A DNA stretch of 64,000 bases from Nanobdellota archaeon (GTDB taxonomy: Archaea > Nanobdellota > Nanobdellia > Parvarchaeales > Parvarchaeaceae), in the NCBI GenBank assembly GCA_021818905.1, contig JAKASS010000001.1, positions 1-64,000 of the forward strand. Reading direction: 5' to 3'. Shown here in pieces: positions 33,301 through 42,569 of the stretch (its first letter is position 1; each line of letters starts with the position of its first letter). The translations under genes and the position numbers were made by a program. The notes below the pieces were generated by a model that was not told the DNA's origin, ran no database searches, and saw only the letters and a program-made list of their open reading frames with translations.

Positions 33301-33818
33301 TAATATTTTAGTTTATGGTTCCTTACTTTTGCGCATGACGTGTAGACGTGCTTTTTTGGTTTCTCTGATCCGATTATGTGTAAAACTGATAGGCCTAGTG
33401 CCTTTAGATAGTCGGAGACCATTATTCTATGACATCTCCAATACAAACTTTCACCGCACATTATAGCGACTGTGTCCTTTTTAGTTAAAGTCAAAAGCTC
33501 TTTTATTCCATTTTTAAAATTGTCTGTCATCATATAGTCTGCGTATCCTCGAAATGAGGAATTCTTCCAGCATTTATTCGGCGACTTGACACCTAAACCG
33601 TATCTTCTCCCACCTAGCTCTTTTATCCAAATATATTTAATCCCGGATTTTGGCAGCTCTTTTTCTAAGTTTTCTTTGTCGAATTGCGGATTGGCGTTTG
33701 AACCGGGCAGACTTCTTATATCGGCAAGAAGAGTTATTCCATCGCTATTAAGAAGTTTTAAAAAAGACTTGAGCGGAAGATTGGAATGTCCTATAGTATA
33801 TATTTTTGTAGTTACCAT
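33297..33818 (-). CDS. DUF488 family protein
   Basis: The 173-residue protein begins KIYTIGHSNLPLKSFLKLL and has LLADIRSLPGSNANPQFD, YIWIKELGGRRYG, and a late CGESLYWRCHRIMVSDYL. The CxES-x4-CHR motif is typical of DUF488, a family of unknown function that may act on nucleotides or nucleic acid. It is one base downstream of the TrpRS stop, so the two are likely co-transcribed. Confidence 0.85.
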   Translation of the reverse strand: MVTTKIYTIGHSNLPLKSFLKLLNSDGITLLADIRSLPGSNANPQFDKENLEKELPKSGIKYIWIKELGGRRYGLGVKSPNKCWKNSSFRGYADYMMTDNFKNGIKELLTLTKKDTVAIMCGESLYWRCHRIMVSDYLKALGLSVLHIIGSEKPKKHVYTSCAKVRNHKLKYY

Positions 33819-33819
33819 T

Positions 33820-34950
33820 CTACAAACTAAAATTGATTCCTTCGAATGTCTTTTCTATCTTTTCGAGACGCCGACCGTCGTTATTCTCCAAGAGCATTGC
33901 TTCCACCTGCAGGAAGGTAACCTTTTCTCTTCTCTTATTGAAGTTCTCGTTAAATGTATTGACTTTTTCTATTAGCATCTTCTTCAGCTCTCCACTAAGC
34001 AACTTTCCTTTCTTATAATCGGTTCTTAAATCCTGTGCTTCGGCTTCATTTAGGAAATATGACGACAGGTAAAGAAAGGGTATGTCCACATCTGGGTTGC
34101 CACCCAATTTTCTGTGCTCCTCGACGGTGTCTCTGCCGCCGCTGAAAGCTGAACTAACTTTTTTCTTTACGGTTTCTGGACTATCATTTAAGAATATCGC
34201 AACATCCGGTCTAGACTTTGACATCTTAAGTCCGTCCATCCCAGGCATGAATCTAGCATGTAGTATTGATGGTTTGTTGTAACCTGCCCTAGAGGCTAAA
34301 TCTCTAGCCAAACGCAAGTGCGAATCTTCGTCTGGTCCTATCGGCACGAGGGTGTTTTTTATTCCGTATGCTATTTCTGGCAGTAGAACGTGTGAAGATT
34401 GAACAGATGGATAGAAGTGTAAGCCTAGATTGTCTTCATTCTTATAACCATAAACCGCTTTTATCTCCGACATCGTGACATGCCTAGAAAGGTCCATCGC
34501 TACGTTGAATATTTCAGTAAAATAAAAATCAAAAACGACCTTTGTAAGCTTGGGCTTAAAACCGTAGGCTATTAGGTCCACGATTAAATTTATTCCGTTC
34601 TTTACCGCATCGTCTCTTGTTTTTACCTTCTTGGCTACATAGCTTTCGTCGTCGGATAAAGGTATGTAAACCTGTACTCCGTATTTTTTTTGGAAGAAAA
34701 GGTTCGTATCAAATACTATTTTGTGACCGAGTTGGAAAGTCGTCGCGGATGGGTTTAAACCGGAGACTATCGCCGAGTCTTCGCCATTCTGTAATTTTTT
34801 AAAGAAAACATCAAAATCCCTGTGCGAATAGAACAATCCCTTGTTAAAAGTGTAAAAATCCGGAAAACTTTTCAGTGAAGAAAAACGTTGAGCATTAAAA
34901 CTAGTAACCAATTTCTCGTTATCTTCCAATATACCAGAGACGGTTTCCAT
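33820..34950 (-). CDS. trpS: Tryptophanyl-tRNA synthetase
   Basis: The 376-residue class I enzyme has an archaeal/eukaryotic-type TrpRS pattern: LNPSATTFQLGHKIVFD in place of HIGH, IPLSDDESYVAKKVKTRDDA, PIGPDEDSHLRLARDLA, and MDGLKMSKSRPDVAIFLND with the KMSKS loop. LGGNPDVDIPFLYLSSYF follows. It charges tRNA-Trp. It is slightly shorter than many archaeal homologues, which have an extended N-terminus. The upstream promoter region is AT-rich. Confidence 0.9.
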   Translation of the reverse strand: METVSGILEDNEKLVTSFNAQRFSSLKSFPDFYTFNKGLFYSHRDFDVFFKKLQNGEDSAIVSGLNPSATTFQLGHKIVFDTNLFFQKKYGVQVYIPLSDDESYVAKKVKTRDDAVKNGINLIVDLIAYGFKPKLTKVVFDFYFTEIFNVAMDLSRHVTMSEIKAVYGYKNEDNLGLHFYPSVQSSHVLLPEIAYGIKNTLVPIGPDEDSHLRLARDLASRAGYNKPSILHARFMPGMDGLKMSKSRPDVAIFLNDSPETVKKKVSSAFSGGRDTVEEHRKLGGNPDVDIPFLYLSSYFLNEAEAQDLRTDYKKGKLLSGELKKMLIEKVNTFNENFNKRREKVTFLQVEAMLLENNDGRRLEKIEKTFEGINFSL

Positions 34951-35009
34951 CCATAGTTGATTATGAACTCTTATGTTTTAAATGTTTATAATCAAAGAAT
35001 GCGCGACGC

Positions 35010-35192
35010 TTAATATTTTCTTACGCCGTTTATGTTCTTGCTCATCCAAGAATAAGCCCTAAGCTTTGCGGTCTTGCCGTAACCACAGTGAGAACAGTAA
35101 TGTTTTCTTTTGAGGTAAGATTCCTTACCGCAACGCCTGCATTGAACATGTGGTTGCTTTCTGTTGTGCAACCCCATTGATGCTGTACTCAT
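35010..35192 (-). CDS. rpl37e: 50S ribosomal protein eL37
   Basis: This 60-residue zinc-ribbon protein reads MSTASMGLHNRKQPHVQCRR, then CGKESYLKRKHYCSHCGYGK and YSWMSKN. The four cysteines (C18-x2-C21 and C33-x2-C36) form the zinc site. It binds 23S rRNA. It overlaps the LSm gene by four bases, the common archaeal LSm-eL37 pair. Confidence 0.93.
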   Translation of the reverse strand: MSTASMGLHNRKQPHVQCRRCGKESYLKRKHYCSHCGYGKTAKLRAYSWMSKNINGVRKY

Positions 35193-35419
35193 ATAGTCGG
35201 AGAGATAAGGATTATCGTGTCTCCTCTTATGAAGACATTACCCAATTTTCTCAGTGTTTCGCCGTCTTTTTTCTCTTCGGCGTTCTCGAGCGTTACGTTT
35301 ATGTGAACATCAAATGCTACTAGTTTACCGGTTATCGCATGACCATTCTTAAGCTCTGTCAGGATCATCTTACCTTTCGCCGCGTTCAATAAATCCAATG
35401 GTCTGCTATTTTCTGACAT
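35189..35419 (-). CDS. lsm: LSm (Sm-like archaeal) RNA-binding protein
   Basis: The 76-residue protein has the Sm1 motif MILTELKNGHAITGKLVAFD with VHINVTLENAEE and the Sm2 motif GNVFIRGDTIILISP. Archaeal LSm proteins form heptameric rings that bind U-rich RNA and small RNAs. It is four bases downstream of the thermosome stop and overlaps eL37, so the thermosome-LSm-eL37 genes may share a transcript. Confidence 0.93.
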   Translation of the reverse strand: MSENSRPLDLLNAAKGKMILTELKNGHAITGKLVAFDVHINVTLENAEEKKDGETLRKLGNVFIRGDTIILISPTI

Positions 35420-35422
35420 GTT

Positions 35423-37057
35423 TTACTCGTAACCGCCCGGTCCGCCAGGCATTTGAGGCGGCTGATTCGCCGATTTGCCTGCGGCGATTATATCATCTAT
35501 CCTCAATATCATTATAGCGACTTCGCTGGCGCTTTTTATGGCTTGTTTCTTTGTCCTAAGAGGTTCTATCACTCCCTCCTTGTCCATGTCAGATACTGCA
35601 GGTTTGTATACGTCTGAGAGATTAACGCCCGCCCATACTCTGCCTTTTTGATGCGCTGCTCTTATGTCAACTAATATGTCTATGGGGTCGAGTCCTGCGT
35701 TCTCCGCTAAAGTCTTTACGACTATTTCTAGCGAGTCTGCAAACGAATTTACAGCAAGCTGCTCTCTTCCTTCTAGCTTCTTGCCAAATTCTCTTAACTG
35801 TCTAGAAACTTCCATTTCGCACGAGCCGCCACCTGCGACTATCGCACCGTTGTCCTCTATGACTGCACGAAGGTCTCCAAGACTATCTTCGATTGCTCTC
35901 TGGACTTCATCAATAACATGTTCTGTACCGCCCCTTATCAATATGGTCACCGCTTTAGGATTCTTGCATTCTTCTATGAATGCCAGAGTTTCGCCAGCCA
36001 GCTTTTCCACCCTGACTACGCCTGCGGATCCCAATGCATCGCCCTCTAATTCATCTAAAGAAGAAACTACCTTTGCGCCAGTCGCTTTTCCGATTTTCTT
36101 GATGTCATTTTCGGAAACTCTCCTGAAAGCAAGTATGCCAGACTTTGCCAAGAAATGTTGCGCTGTATCGTCTATGCCTTTCTGACAAACCAATACGTTC
36201 GCACCTGATTCCTTTACCTTTTTTACCATGTCTTTTAACATTTTTTCTTCTTCATCTAGAAATGCACCGAGTTGTTCCGGTTTTTCTATCCTTATCTGTG
36301 CGTCCACGTTCGTCTTCTCTATCTCCAAAGCCATATTTACTAGCGCTATTTTCGCGTTTTTGACGACGTCCGGCATGTCTGGATGGACTTTTTCCTTGTC
36401 GATTATGACTCCCTTAACTAGTTTGGAGTCTGCAAGTCCACCGCCGACTTTCTTTTCTATCTTTATATCGTCTAAGTCTACACTTTCATTTCTTCCAACC
36501 GCAGATTTTACATGCCTTATAGAATCGACAATAAGGTTTACCACGTGTTCATCACCCCCGGTGCTTTTTCCTATAGTCGCTGTCTTTACGACCTTTGCCA
36601 GGTCCTCTTTCTTATTTACATCGAGCTTTATGCTCATTTTGTCTAGAATCGTCTGCGTTTCATTTGCAGCGATCTTATAACCTCTTGCGATAAGAGTAGG
36701 ATGTATGCTTTGGTCTAGGAGCACTTCTGCGCTTTTAAGGAGCTCTCCTGCTATTATTACCGCAGTAGTTGTGCCATCACCTACCTCTTCTTCTTGGGTT
36801 TTTGCGACTTCGACTATCATCTTAGCTGCAGGATTTTCGACTTCCATGTTCTTAAGCACAGTCACGCCGTCATTTGTAATTGTTATGTCCCCTATATTGT
36901 CTACAAGCATCTTGTCCATCCCTCTAGGACCAAGAGTGGATTTTACCGTGTTCGCTATCGCCTTTGCTGCGGCTATGTTATTTCTCTGCGCATCCTTGCC
37001 ACTAGTGCGCGTGTAGCCCTCCGGTAAAATGAAAATTGGTTGTATTCCTTCTGCCAT
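35423..37057 (-). CDS. thsA: Thermosome subunit (group II chaperonin)
   Basis: This 544-residue chaperonin subunit has [47 protein letters not shown] and the C-terminal [17 protein letters not shown] region, ending in a Gly-rich GGPGGYE tail. It folds proteins in an ATP-driven double ring. A GGAGGT ribosome binding site is six bases before the ATG. A TATA-like CTTTAAATATTAAAC lies about 75-85 bases upstream, giving an unusually long leader for this genome, which may allow heat-shock control. Confidence 0.96.
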   Translation of the reverse strand: MAEGIQPIFILPEGYTRTSGKDAQRNNIAAAKAIANTVKSTLGPRGMDKMLVDNIGDITITNDGVTVLKNMEVENPAAKMIVEVAKTQEEEVGDGTTTAVIIAGELLKSAEVLLDQSIHPTLIARGYKIAANETQTILDKMSIKLDVNKKEDLAKVVKTATIGKSTGGDEHVVNLIVDSIRHVKSAVGRNESVDLDDIKIEKKVGGGLADSKLVKGVIIDKEKVHPDMPDVVKNAKIALVNMALEIEKTNVDAQIRIEKPEQLGAFLDEEEKMLKDMVKKVKESGANVLVCQKGIDDTAQHFLAKSGILAFRRVSENDIKKIGKATGAKVVSSLDELEGDALGSAGVVRVEKLAGETLAFIEECKNPKAVTILIRGGTEHVIDEVQRAIEDSLGDLRAVIEDNGAIVAGGGSCEMEVSRQLREFGKKLEGREQLAVNSFADSLEIVVKTLAENAGLDPIDILVDIRAAHQKGRVWAGVNLSDVYKPAVSDMDKEGVIEPLRTKKQAIKSASEVAIMILRIDDIIAAGKSANQPPQMPGGPGGYE

Positions 37058-37471
37058 ATAGTACCTCCAAAAACTGTTCTTTAAACTTCATCATTCGTTC
37101 GCTTTATACGATTATCTATAGAGCTTAGTTTAATATTTAAAGTTTTCTAAAGCGCCGGCGTTGTCGTTTAATCGTTTTTCTGTCGTTTAATCGCTTCTTC
37201 TATAGTTTTATTCGACAAAAACTCTAGCTCAATATTTAGCTCAAACATCTCTTGAATAAGCACAACGATGTTGTTGTCGGAAATAAACAAGATCACATCT
37301 AGCCTTTAATTCTGTAGTTTTATTCCTTAATCTGTAGTTTAATAAGTAATCAAACTACAAAGCCTAAAGCGCCCTCCAAACGCAATTACTGGCTTCGGTT
37401 TTTAGTCGGTAAGAAAGGTCTTTATTTGGGGGTTTCCTATAAAGAGATATATTTGTTAACACATGCTTTGG
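37058..37471 (-). promoter_or_regulatory. Thermosome upstream region with repeats
   Basis: Between the divergent thermosome and GalT genes lie about 410 bases with no convincing gene. Visible elements are GGAGGT (37063-37068), a TATA-like stretch near 37128-37141, a direct repeat GTCGTTTAATCG (about 37162 and 37181), and an inverted repeat TGTAGTTT/AAACTACA (37333-37340, 37352-37359). A minus-strand frame of about 42 codons with only a GTG start lies in it but looks spurious. Confidence 0.45.
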
Positions 37472-38461
37472 ATGGAAGATCAGAATCTTTTGGGGAGCGA
37501 GATAAGGCAAGACTACCGAAACGGATTTTATTCTATAATGACCCTCGGGCGTAGCAAGCGGCCTAAGGGGCTCGAAGAAGAGACTATAGAAACGATGGAC
37601 ATCTCTAACTGCCCTTTCGAGCGCGCGAACGATTCTATGACTACGGACATAATGCGATATGGGGGCCCCTGGCAGATCAAAGTCATACAGAACAAATATC
37701 CCGAACTTTCCGGTAACACTCCATTTGGTGAAACTGTCGATAAAGACGGCCTTCTAACGCACATTGGCGGCTATGGATATAATGAGGTTGTAATAGAAAG
37801 CCCGGTCCACACAGAAATTTTCGAAGCTTTTTCGCCGGAGAAGTTAATAGATTGGCTAAATGTAATCATAGACAGAGAGGAAACGCTTTATGCTAGACCA
37901 TACATAAAATATGTCCAAGTCTTCAAGAATTATGGCGTTATCGGCGGTGCCAGCCTTGGGCATCCACATACACAGATAATTGCTTGGCCTGTCCTAATAG
38001 GACTGATAAAAAAAGAACTAGATATCTCAAAAAGCTACCGCCAAACTAACGGAACCTGCTTATACGAAAAGATATATGACATCGAAAAAGGAAGGGTTCT
38101 TATCGATAATAATAGCTTTTTTGCTATAGCGCCTTTCGGTTCACGCATAACCGCAGAATCTATGATTGTGCCAAAGAGGCATGTTAGCTATGCAGGTGAA
38201 CTTTCAAGCGTTGAAAAGTATGATTTCATTTCCATACTAAAAACTGTTCTTCTAACGAACCGAAAACTCTACGGAAATCAGGCTTACAATTTCACAATAC
38301 ACGAAATAAAAGGCGACCCAGATTTTCACATGCACCTCGAAATATATCCGCGTCTTTCTACGATGGCCGGCATAGAGCTTGGGGAGAATGTATTTGTAAA
38401 TACGGTTATACCTGAAGAATACGCAGAAGAGTTTAGAAATTCTTTAAAAAACTCAGATTAA
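37472..38461 (+). CDS. galT: Galactose-1-phosphate uridylyltransferase-like protein
   Basis: From ATG 37472 (MEDQNLLGSE) there are 329 residues. The GalT/HIT fold is shown by ISNCPFE near the N-terminus, GYNEVVIESPVH, VFKNYGVIGGASLGHPHTQI with the catalytic HPH, PFGSRITAESMIVPKRH, and FHMHLEIYPR. It exchanges sugar-1-phosphate and UDP-sugar. The first cysteine of the usual CxxC zinc site is absent (NCPFE). It overlaps the convergent TrxB gene by nine bases and lies near GT3 and GH57, suggesting sugar-nucleotide supply for polyglucan. Confidence 0.88.
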   Translation: MEDQNLLGSEIRQDYRNGFYSIMTLGRSKRPKGLEEETIETMDISNCPFERANDSMTTDIMRYGGPWQIKVIQNKYPELSGNTPFGETVDKDGLLTHIGGYGYNEVVIESPVHTEIFEAFSPEKLIDWLNVIIDREETLYARPYIKYVQVFKNYGVIGGASLGHPHTQIIAWPVLIGLIKKELDISKSYRQTNGTCLYEKIYDIEKGRVLIDNNSFFAIAPFGSRITAESMIVPKRHVSYAGELSSVEKYDFISILKTVLLTNRKLYGNQAYNFTIHEIKGDPDFHMHLEIYPRLSTMAGIELGENVFVNTVIPEEYAEEFRNSLKNSD

Positions 38462-39373
38462 TTTTTTATCTGCTAAGAACTTTCTCGCATCTAGAGCTGC
38501 CATCGATCCCCAACCAGCGGCTACGACTGCCTGTTTGTACACTTTATCTTGAACGTCTCCGGCAGCAAATACTCCATCTTTGCTGGTCCTAGTAAAATCA
38601 TGTGTCGTAATATAACCGTGCCCATCTATCTCTAGCTGCCCTTTGAAAAGCTCGGTATTTGGAGAATGGCCTATCGCTACAAATAGTCCGCCGACCGGCA
38701 TGGTCGTTTCTTTGGATGTAACAAGATTTTTTATCTTAACTCCGGATACGTGTTCCATTCCTAATACATCGACAACGATGCTGTCCCAGATTATTTTTAT
38801 TTTAGGATTAGATAGAACGCGTTCCTGCATTATTTTGCTTGCCCCAAAGGTTTTCTTACGATGTATGATGGTAACGCTCTTCACAAGCCTTGAGAGATAG
38901 CTTGCATCTTCCATTGCGCTATCTCCTCCACCTACGACTACAACATCTTTGTTCTTGAAGAATACGCCATCGCAAACTGCGCATCCCGAGACTCCTTTGC
39001 CGATCAATCTTTTTTCGTTATATAGACCTAGCCAATTTGCATTCGCACCAGACGCGATTATAATCGAATATGTCTCGTATTCCTTCCCGCCGGCGGTTAC
39101 TTTATATGGGTAAGGGTGCAGGTCTACTTTAGTTGCATCTTCGTCTAATATGCGGCATCCCAATCCATTCGCGTGCTTATATAAGTTATCCATAAGATCC
39201 GGACCGAGTATCGAAGGAAATCCAGGATAGTTTTCTACTGCAGAAGTAAGCATCAATTGCCCGCCTGGAAGCGAACCACGTATAAGAAGCGGAGCAAGGC
39301 CGTCTCTCACGGCGTATATCGCAGCTGTATATCCGGATGGGCCGGAACCTATTATTATGACCTTTTCGACCAC
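38453..39373 (-). CDS. trxB: Thioredoxin reductase-like flavoprotein
   Basis: The 306-residue protein has the FAD motif IIIGSGPSGYTAAIYA, GGQLMLTSAVENYPGF, redox pair CAVC at 131-134, the NAD(P)-binding VVVGGGDSAMEDASYLS, HRKKTFGASKIMQ, and GVFAAGDVQDKVYKQ near the end. It transfers electrons from NAD(P)H to thioredoxin-like proteins. It is the only clearly intact thiol-redox enzyme in the window, notable given the decayed methionine sulfoxide reductases at 43.5 kb. Confidence 0.93.
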   Translation of the reverse strand: MVEKVIIIGSGPSGYTAAIYAVRDGLAPLLIRGSLPGGQLMLTSAVENYPGFPSILGPDLMDNLYKHANGLGCRILDEDATKVDLHPYPYKVTAGGKEYETYSIIIASGANANWLGLYNEKRLIGKGVSGCAVCDGVFFKNKDVVVVGGGDSAMEDASYLSRLVKSVTIIHRKKTFGASKIMQERVLSNPKIKIIWDSIVVDVLGMEHVSGVKIKNLVTSKETTMPVGGLFVAIGHSPNTELFKGQLEIDGHGYITTHDFTRTSKDGVFAAGDVQDKVYKQAVVAAGWGSMAALDARKFLADKKLI

Positions 39374-39455
39374 AGAGGTATATACTAATTCCCTAAATAA
39401 ATGCTTTTATCCAAAATTTGGTTAAATTTTTATACGCGGATGTACTACTCATTGG

Positions 39456-41231
39456 ATGGTCCAGAACTACTTTCTAGCGGAAGTCTCATTTGAGGCAGGA
39501 AACAAGGTTGGGGGGATCTGGACTGTACTGACTTCGAAATCTGCTTATGTAAAAGAAGCTTTTGGCGATAATTATCTTGCGATAGGTTTTTACAATCCAA
39601 GCCAGGCCGCAGTTGAATTTCTGGAGTCTCCGCCGCCGCAATACATAAAAGATGCGATACGTGATTTCAAACTAGACGGCGTAAAGATTTACTTCGGCAA
39701 ATGGGTCTCTGCAAATGACGCGAATATCGTTCTGATAGACGCAAAAGGGTTCGAAGAGATGCACGTTAACGAGATAAAAGGCGAATTCTGGAAGCTTTTC
39801 GCTATAGATTCTTTGGATTCGCCATCCGACTACAATGAGCCGCTTGCCTGGTCTTATGCCGCTGGTGCATTCATAGAAGCATTGAGTAAGCACATAAACA
39901 TGAAAATGGTAGTCCAGGCACACGAGTGGCTTTCTGCCGGCGCAGTCCTTTATCTAAAATCGAAAAATGTCGCTGTGCCGTCCAATTTTACGATACACGC
40001 TACGGTACTTGGGCGAGCCTATTCTTATTCTGGCGGGGACATTTTTACATTGATCAATGGCAATCTCGCGATCGACGGCTCTATGCCTTACAAATATAGA
40101 GTCGCAGCAAAACATCTTACGGAAAAAGCCGGGGTGACAAATGCAACGGTATTTACGGTTGTCAGCGAGATCGTCAGAAAAGAGGCGGAAGTCATCCTTG
40201 GGAAAAAGGCTGATTTCGTCGTGCCTAACGGCATAGACCTGATAAACCTGCCAGACGAAGATGAACTTGATGACCTGCGTCTAAACGCAAAGACGAAGTT
40301 TAACAGTTTTCTTAATTCTTATTTTCTTCCTTATTACGATTTCAATGGGAAGGATGTGCCTATATTCTTTACTGGCGGGCGATACGAATTTTATGACAAA
40401 GGCTTCGACTTATTCATAGACGCATTGGGGAAATTAGACAAGATGCTTGGCGACGACAATTATGTAATAGCCTTAATCGCTGTGCCGACGGGAACCATGG
40501 GAGTTAAGAACGAGATAGTGGCAAACTATCTGACTTATCTCAGCATAAAATCATCGCTTGATGAAGACCTTAAAAATTTTGACCAGCTTGTATCCTCAGA
40601 CCCAAACGTCCTGGCTTCAAATCTTGACAAAGCTTATAGCAAGATATTAAATGACGCCCGACGGCAGGTCTCGCAGTTGAGGCGGCCGAAACCGACTAAT
40701 CCCCCCACCTGCCCACTGATCCTGTCTTACCCAGAGGACGGTGATCCCATAATAACCAAGTTAAAGCAAAACGGCTTAGAAAATGGAGTCAACAATAGAG
40801 TAAAAGTCATCTTCTACCCCAAATTCCTTACTGTCGGCGACGAACTATTAAATTTAACGTATAATGAGGCGCTTACTTTATCCACGGCCAGTTTCTTCCT
40901 TTCAAAATATGAACCGTTCGGCTACACGCCTTTAGAAGCCGCAGCGCACATGGCGATATCGTTTACGACCGACCATTCTGGGTTTTCTGGATATTGCATA
41001 AACCTTATGAAAGCGGAATTAAGGGGGGTATTTGTAGAAAAACTCATAGGCCAAAGAAGGGAGGATGCTGTAGCTAAAATATCCGAAGACATGCTAAGAC
41101 TCGTACTTACCGGCAAAGAAGACATATTCAGATACCGGATTGCCGCGAGGAAACTCGCCGAGAACTTTGGCTGGGAAAAATTCATGCCGGTATATCTTGC
41201 CGCATATGATTCGGCTCTTAAGAAATCGTGA
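39456..41231 (+). CDS. GT3-family glycogen synthase
   Basis: The 591-residue protein begins with AEVSFEAGNKVGGIWTVL, the signature of eukaryote-type GT3 glycogen synthases, followed by VVQAHEWLSAGAVLYLKSKN, TIHATVLGRAYSYSG, VVPNGIDL, FFTGGRYEFYDKGFDLFI and SKYEPFGYTPLEAAA. It would extend alpha-1,4-glucan from a nucleotide glucose. It converges with the GH57 gene, overlapping by 14 bases. With GH57, GalT and a GT4 enzyme it indicates polyglucan storage. Confidence 0.9.
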   Translation: MVQNYFLAEVSFEAGNKVGGIWTVLTSKSAYVKEAFGDNYLAIGFYNPSQAAVEFLESPPPQYIKDAIRDFKLDGVKIYFGKWVSANDANIVLIDAKGFEEMHVNEIKGEFWKLFAIDSLDSPSDYNEPLAWSYAAGAFIEALSKHINMKMVVQAHEWLSAGAVLYLKSKNVAVPSNFTIHATVLGRAYSYSGGDIFTLINGNLAIDGSMPYKYRVAAKHLTEKAGVTNATVFTVVSEIVRKEAEVILGKKADFVVPNGIDLINLPDEDELDDLRLNAKTKFNSFLNSYFLPYYDFNGKDVPIFFTGGRYEFYDKGFDLFIDALGKLDKMLGDDNYVIALIAVPTGTMGVKNEIVANYLTYLSIKSSLDEDLKNFDQLVSSDPNVLASNLDKAYSKILNDARRQVSQLRRPKPTNPPTCPLILSYPEDGDPIITKLKQNGLENGVNNRVKVIFYPKFLTVGDELLNLTYNEALTLSTASFFLSKYEPFGYTPLEAAAHMAISFTTDHSGFSGYCINLMKAELRGVFVEKLIGQRREDAVAKISEDMLRLVLTGKEDIFRYRIAARKLAENFGWEKFMPVYLAAYDSALKKS

Positions 41232-42378
41232 GTCCCCTATCAAGATTCGATAAGATGTTCATATAATTTATATACGCGGTGTAAGGAGAATTATAGGCGT
41301 TGAAATATTTGTGTATGTCCCCGTCCGCAAACCACTTAGTGCACATATAATAAAAATTGTCCGAGGTCTGTAAAATCCTCCACTTCCTTATCGTATCCTC
41401 ATTATTTGTGGATAGGATCCTTTCTCTCATGGAGGAAAGCTTCTCAAACGCCGCATTTTGCATCTTATTGCCGAGCCAAGCTGAAACGTCCCTGTCCAAG
41501 TCGGCCCACGACATTATGTCTGGCACATCCAATACTCCGACCGGCTTTATGGAAGCTGTCTCACTGACCGTATTAAATCCTATCCCCTTTTTTATCAGTT
41601 CGTCCGGCAGGTGCCTAAGAAAATCAAATATGCCGGTTTCGCTCCACTGGTGCTCCCCAAAAGTCTCATAATCCATAAAAAGATTCACTGTATCGCCTTC
41701 ATTGTGAGATATCCAATCGGCATATTTTTCCGCGGTCAACGGCCATTCTTTCCAACCCCTAGAAGAAAACCTAAAAGCGATGTCGTCGCTAAGCCTATAA
41801 TTTCGCAATAGGACCGATATATTATTAGATGGGGGGGAGTAAACATAATTTGGCGACCTCCACCCTAATGACTTTTCCCAGCCTTCCGCGATTACGCCTT
41901 TGTAACCAAGCCTGCCAGCGATGGCGGCTATCTCATTTGAATACATGGCCTCGGTATTTCTAAATACCGCCGCTTTCTTGCCAAAATATCTTTTGATGGC
42001 TTCTGAATGTCTCTTTATCTGAGCTAAGAACTCTTCCTTATGTATCAGGAAAGCTAGAGAGTGATAATAAGTTTCATTAAGAAGTTCAACGTTCCCAGTA
42101 TCTATAAGATTTTGAAAAGCGATTATAACATCCGGTCTAAACATCTCTGCCTGCTCTAAAAACGTCCCTGTAAGCGAAAAGCTCATCTTGAACTCGGGAT
42201 ATTCTTTCACGAGATCTGTAAGGACCTTAGTCGCTGGCATATAGCACTTGTCGCTTACTTTATTGAAAATTTCCCTATTCTTTTCCGTGTCTATAAAGTC
42301 ATCGCCCTTTTCGAACGAGAATATCCGTTTAAGCCTAAAAGGCTGGTGCACTTCAAAATAAAAAGTTATGTTCGGCAT
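41218..42378 (-). CDS. GH57-family alpha-amylase/glucanotransferase
   Basis: This 386-residue protein has the GH57 layout: FYFEVHQPFRLKR at the N-terminus, FSLTGTFLEQAEMF, LLNETYYHSLAFLI, FRNTEAMYSNEIA with the nucleophile-region Glu, GVIAEGWEKSLGW, and LFMDYETFGEHQW with the acid/base Asp. GH57 enzymes cut or rearrange alpha-glucans. No signal peptide, so it is intracellular. It converges with the glycogen synthase gene and probably handles turnover of the same polymer. Length fits the short GH57 amylases. Confidence 0.9.
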   Translation of the reverse strand: MPNITFYFEVHQPFRLKRIFSFEKGDDFIDTEKNREIFNKVSDKCYMPATKVLTDLVKEYPEFKMSFSLTGTFLEQAEMFRPDVIIAFQNLIDTGNVELLNETYYHSLAFLIHKEEFLAQIKRHSEAIKRYFGKKAAVFRNTEAMYSNEIAAIAGRLGYKGVIAEGWEKSLGWRSPNYVYSPPSNNISVLLRNYRLSDDIAFRFSSRGWKEWPLTAEKYADWISHNEGDTVNLFMDYETFGEHQWSETGIFDFLRHLPDELIKKGIGFNTVSETASIKPVGVLDVPDIMSWADLDRDVSAWLGNKMQNAAFEKLSSMRERILSTNNEDTIRKWRILQTSDNFYYMCTKWFADGDIHKYFNAYNSPYTAYINYMNILSNLDRGLTIS

Positions 42379-42484
42379 ATCGTGTTTAAATCATCTTATA
42401 CTATTTTAGTTTAGCATAATACGCTTTTATATTTAGATAACTACTGACAAGCTTTTATAAAAACAAAATAGTATAGAGTTGTAT

Positions 42485-42557
42485 GCCCCGATAGTCTAGC
42501 GGCCAAGGACTTCGCCCTTTCAAGGCGGCGACCCGGGTTCGAATCCCGGCCGGGGTA
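42485..42557 (+). tRNA. tRNA-Glu(UUC)
   Basis: The sequence folds with D-stem GTCT/GGAC, anticodon loop CTTTCAA (anticodon TTC), T-stem CCGGG/CCCGG and T-loop TTCGAAT. In the acceptor stem the 7-66 pair is A-C and the 1-72 pair is G-U, both unusual. A TATA-like CTTTTATAAAA lies about 30 bases upstream. No intron and no encoded CCA. A membrane-protein gene starts 13 bases later. Confidence 0.88.
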
Positions 42558-42569
42558 AATTTGAACTAT

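Noticed and set aside
37145-37330. A 42-codon minus-strand frame upstream of the thermosome
   Set aside because: It has only a GTG start, no RBS and no family resemblance, and lies in repeat-rich promoter DNA.
42485-42557. tRNA-Glu as a pseudogene because of the A-C pair at 7-66
   Set aside because: All other stems, the T-loop and anticodon are intact; one mismatch at the end of the acceptor stem is tolerable.
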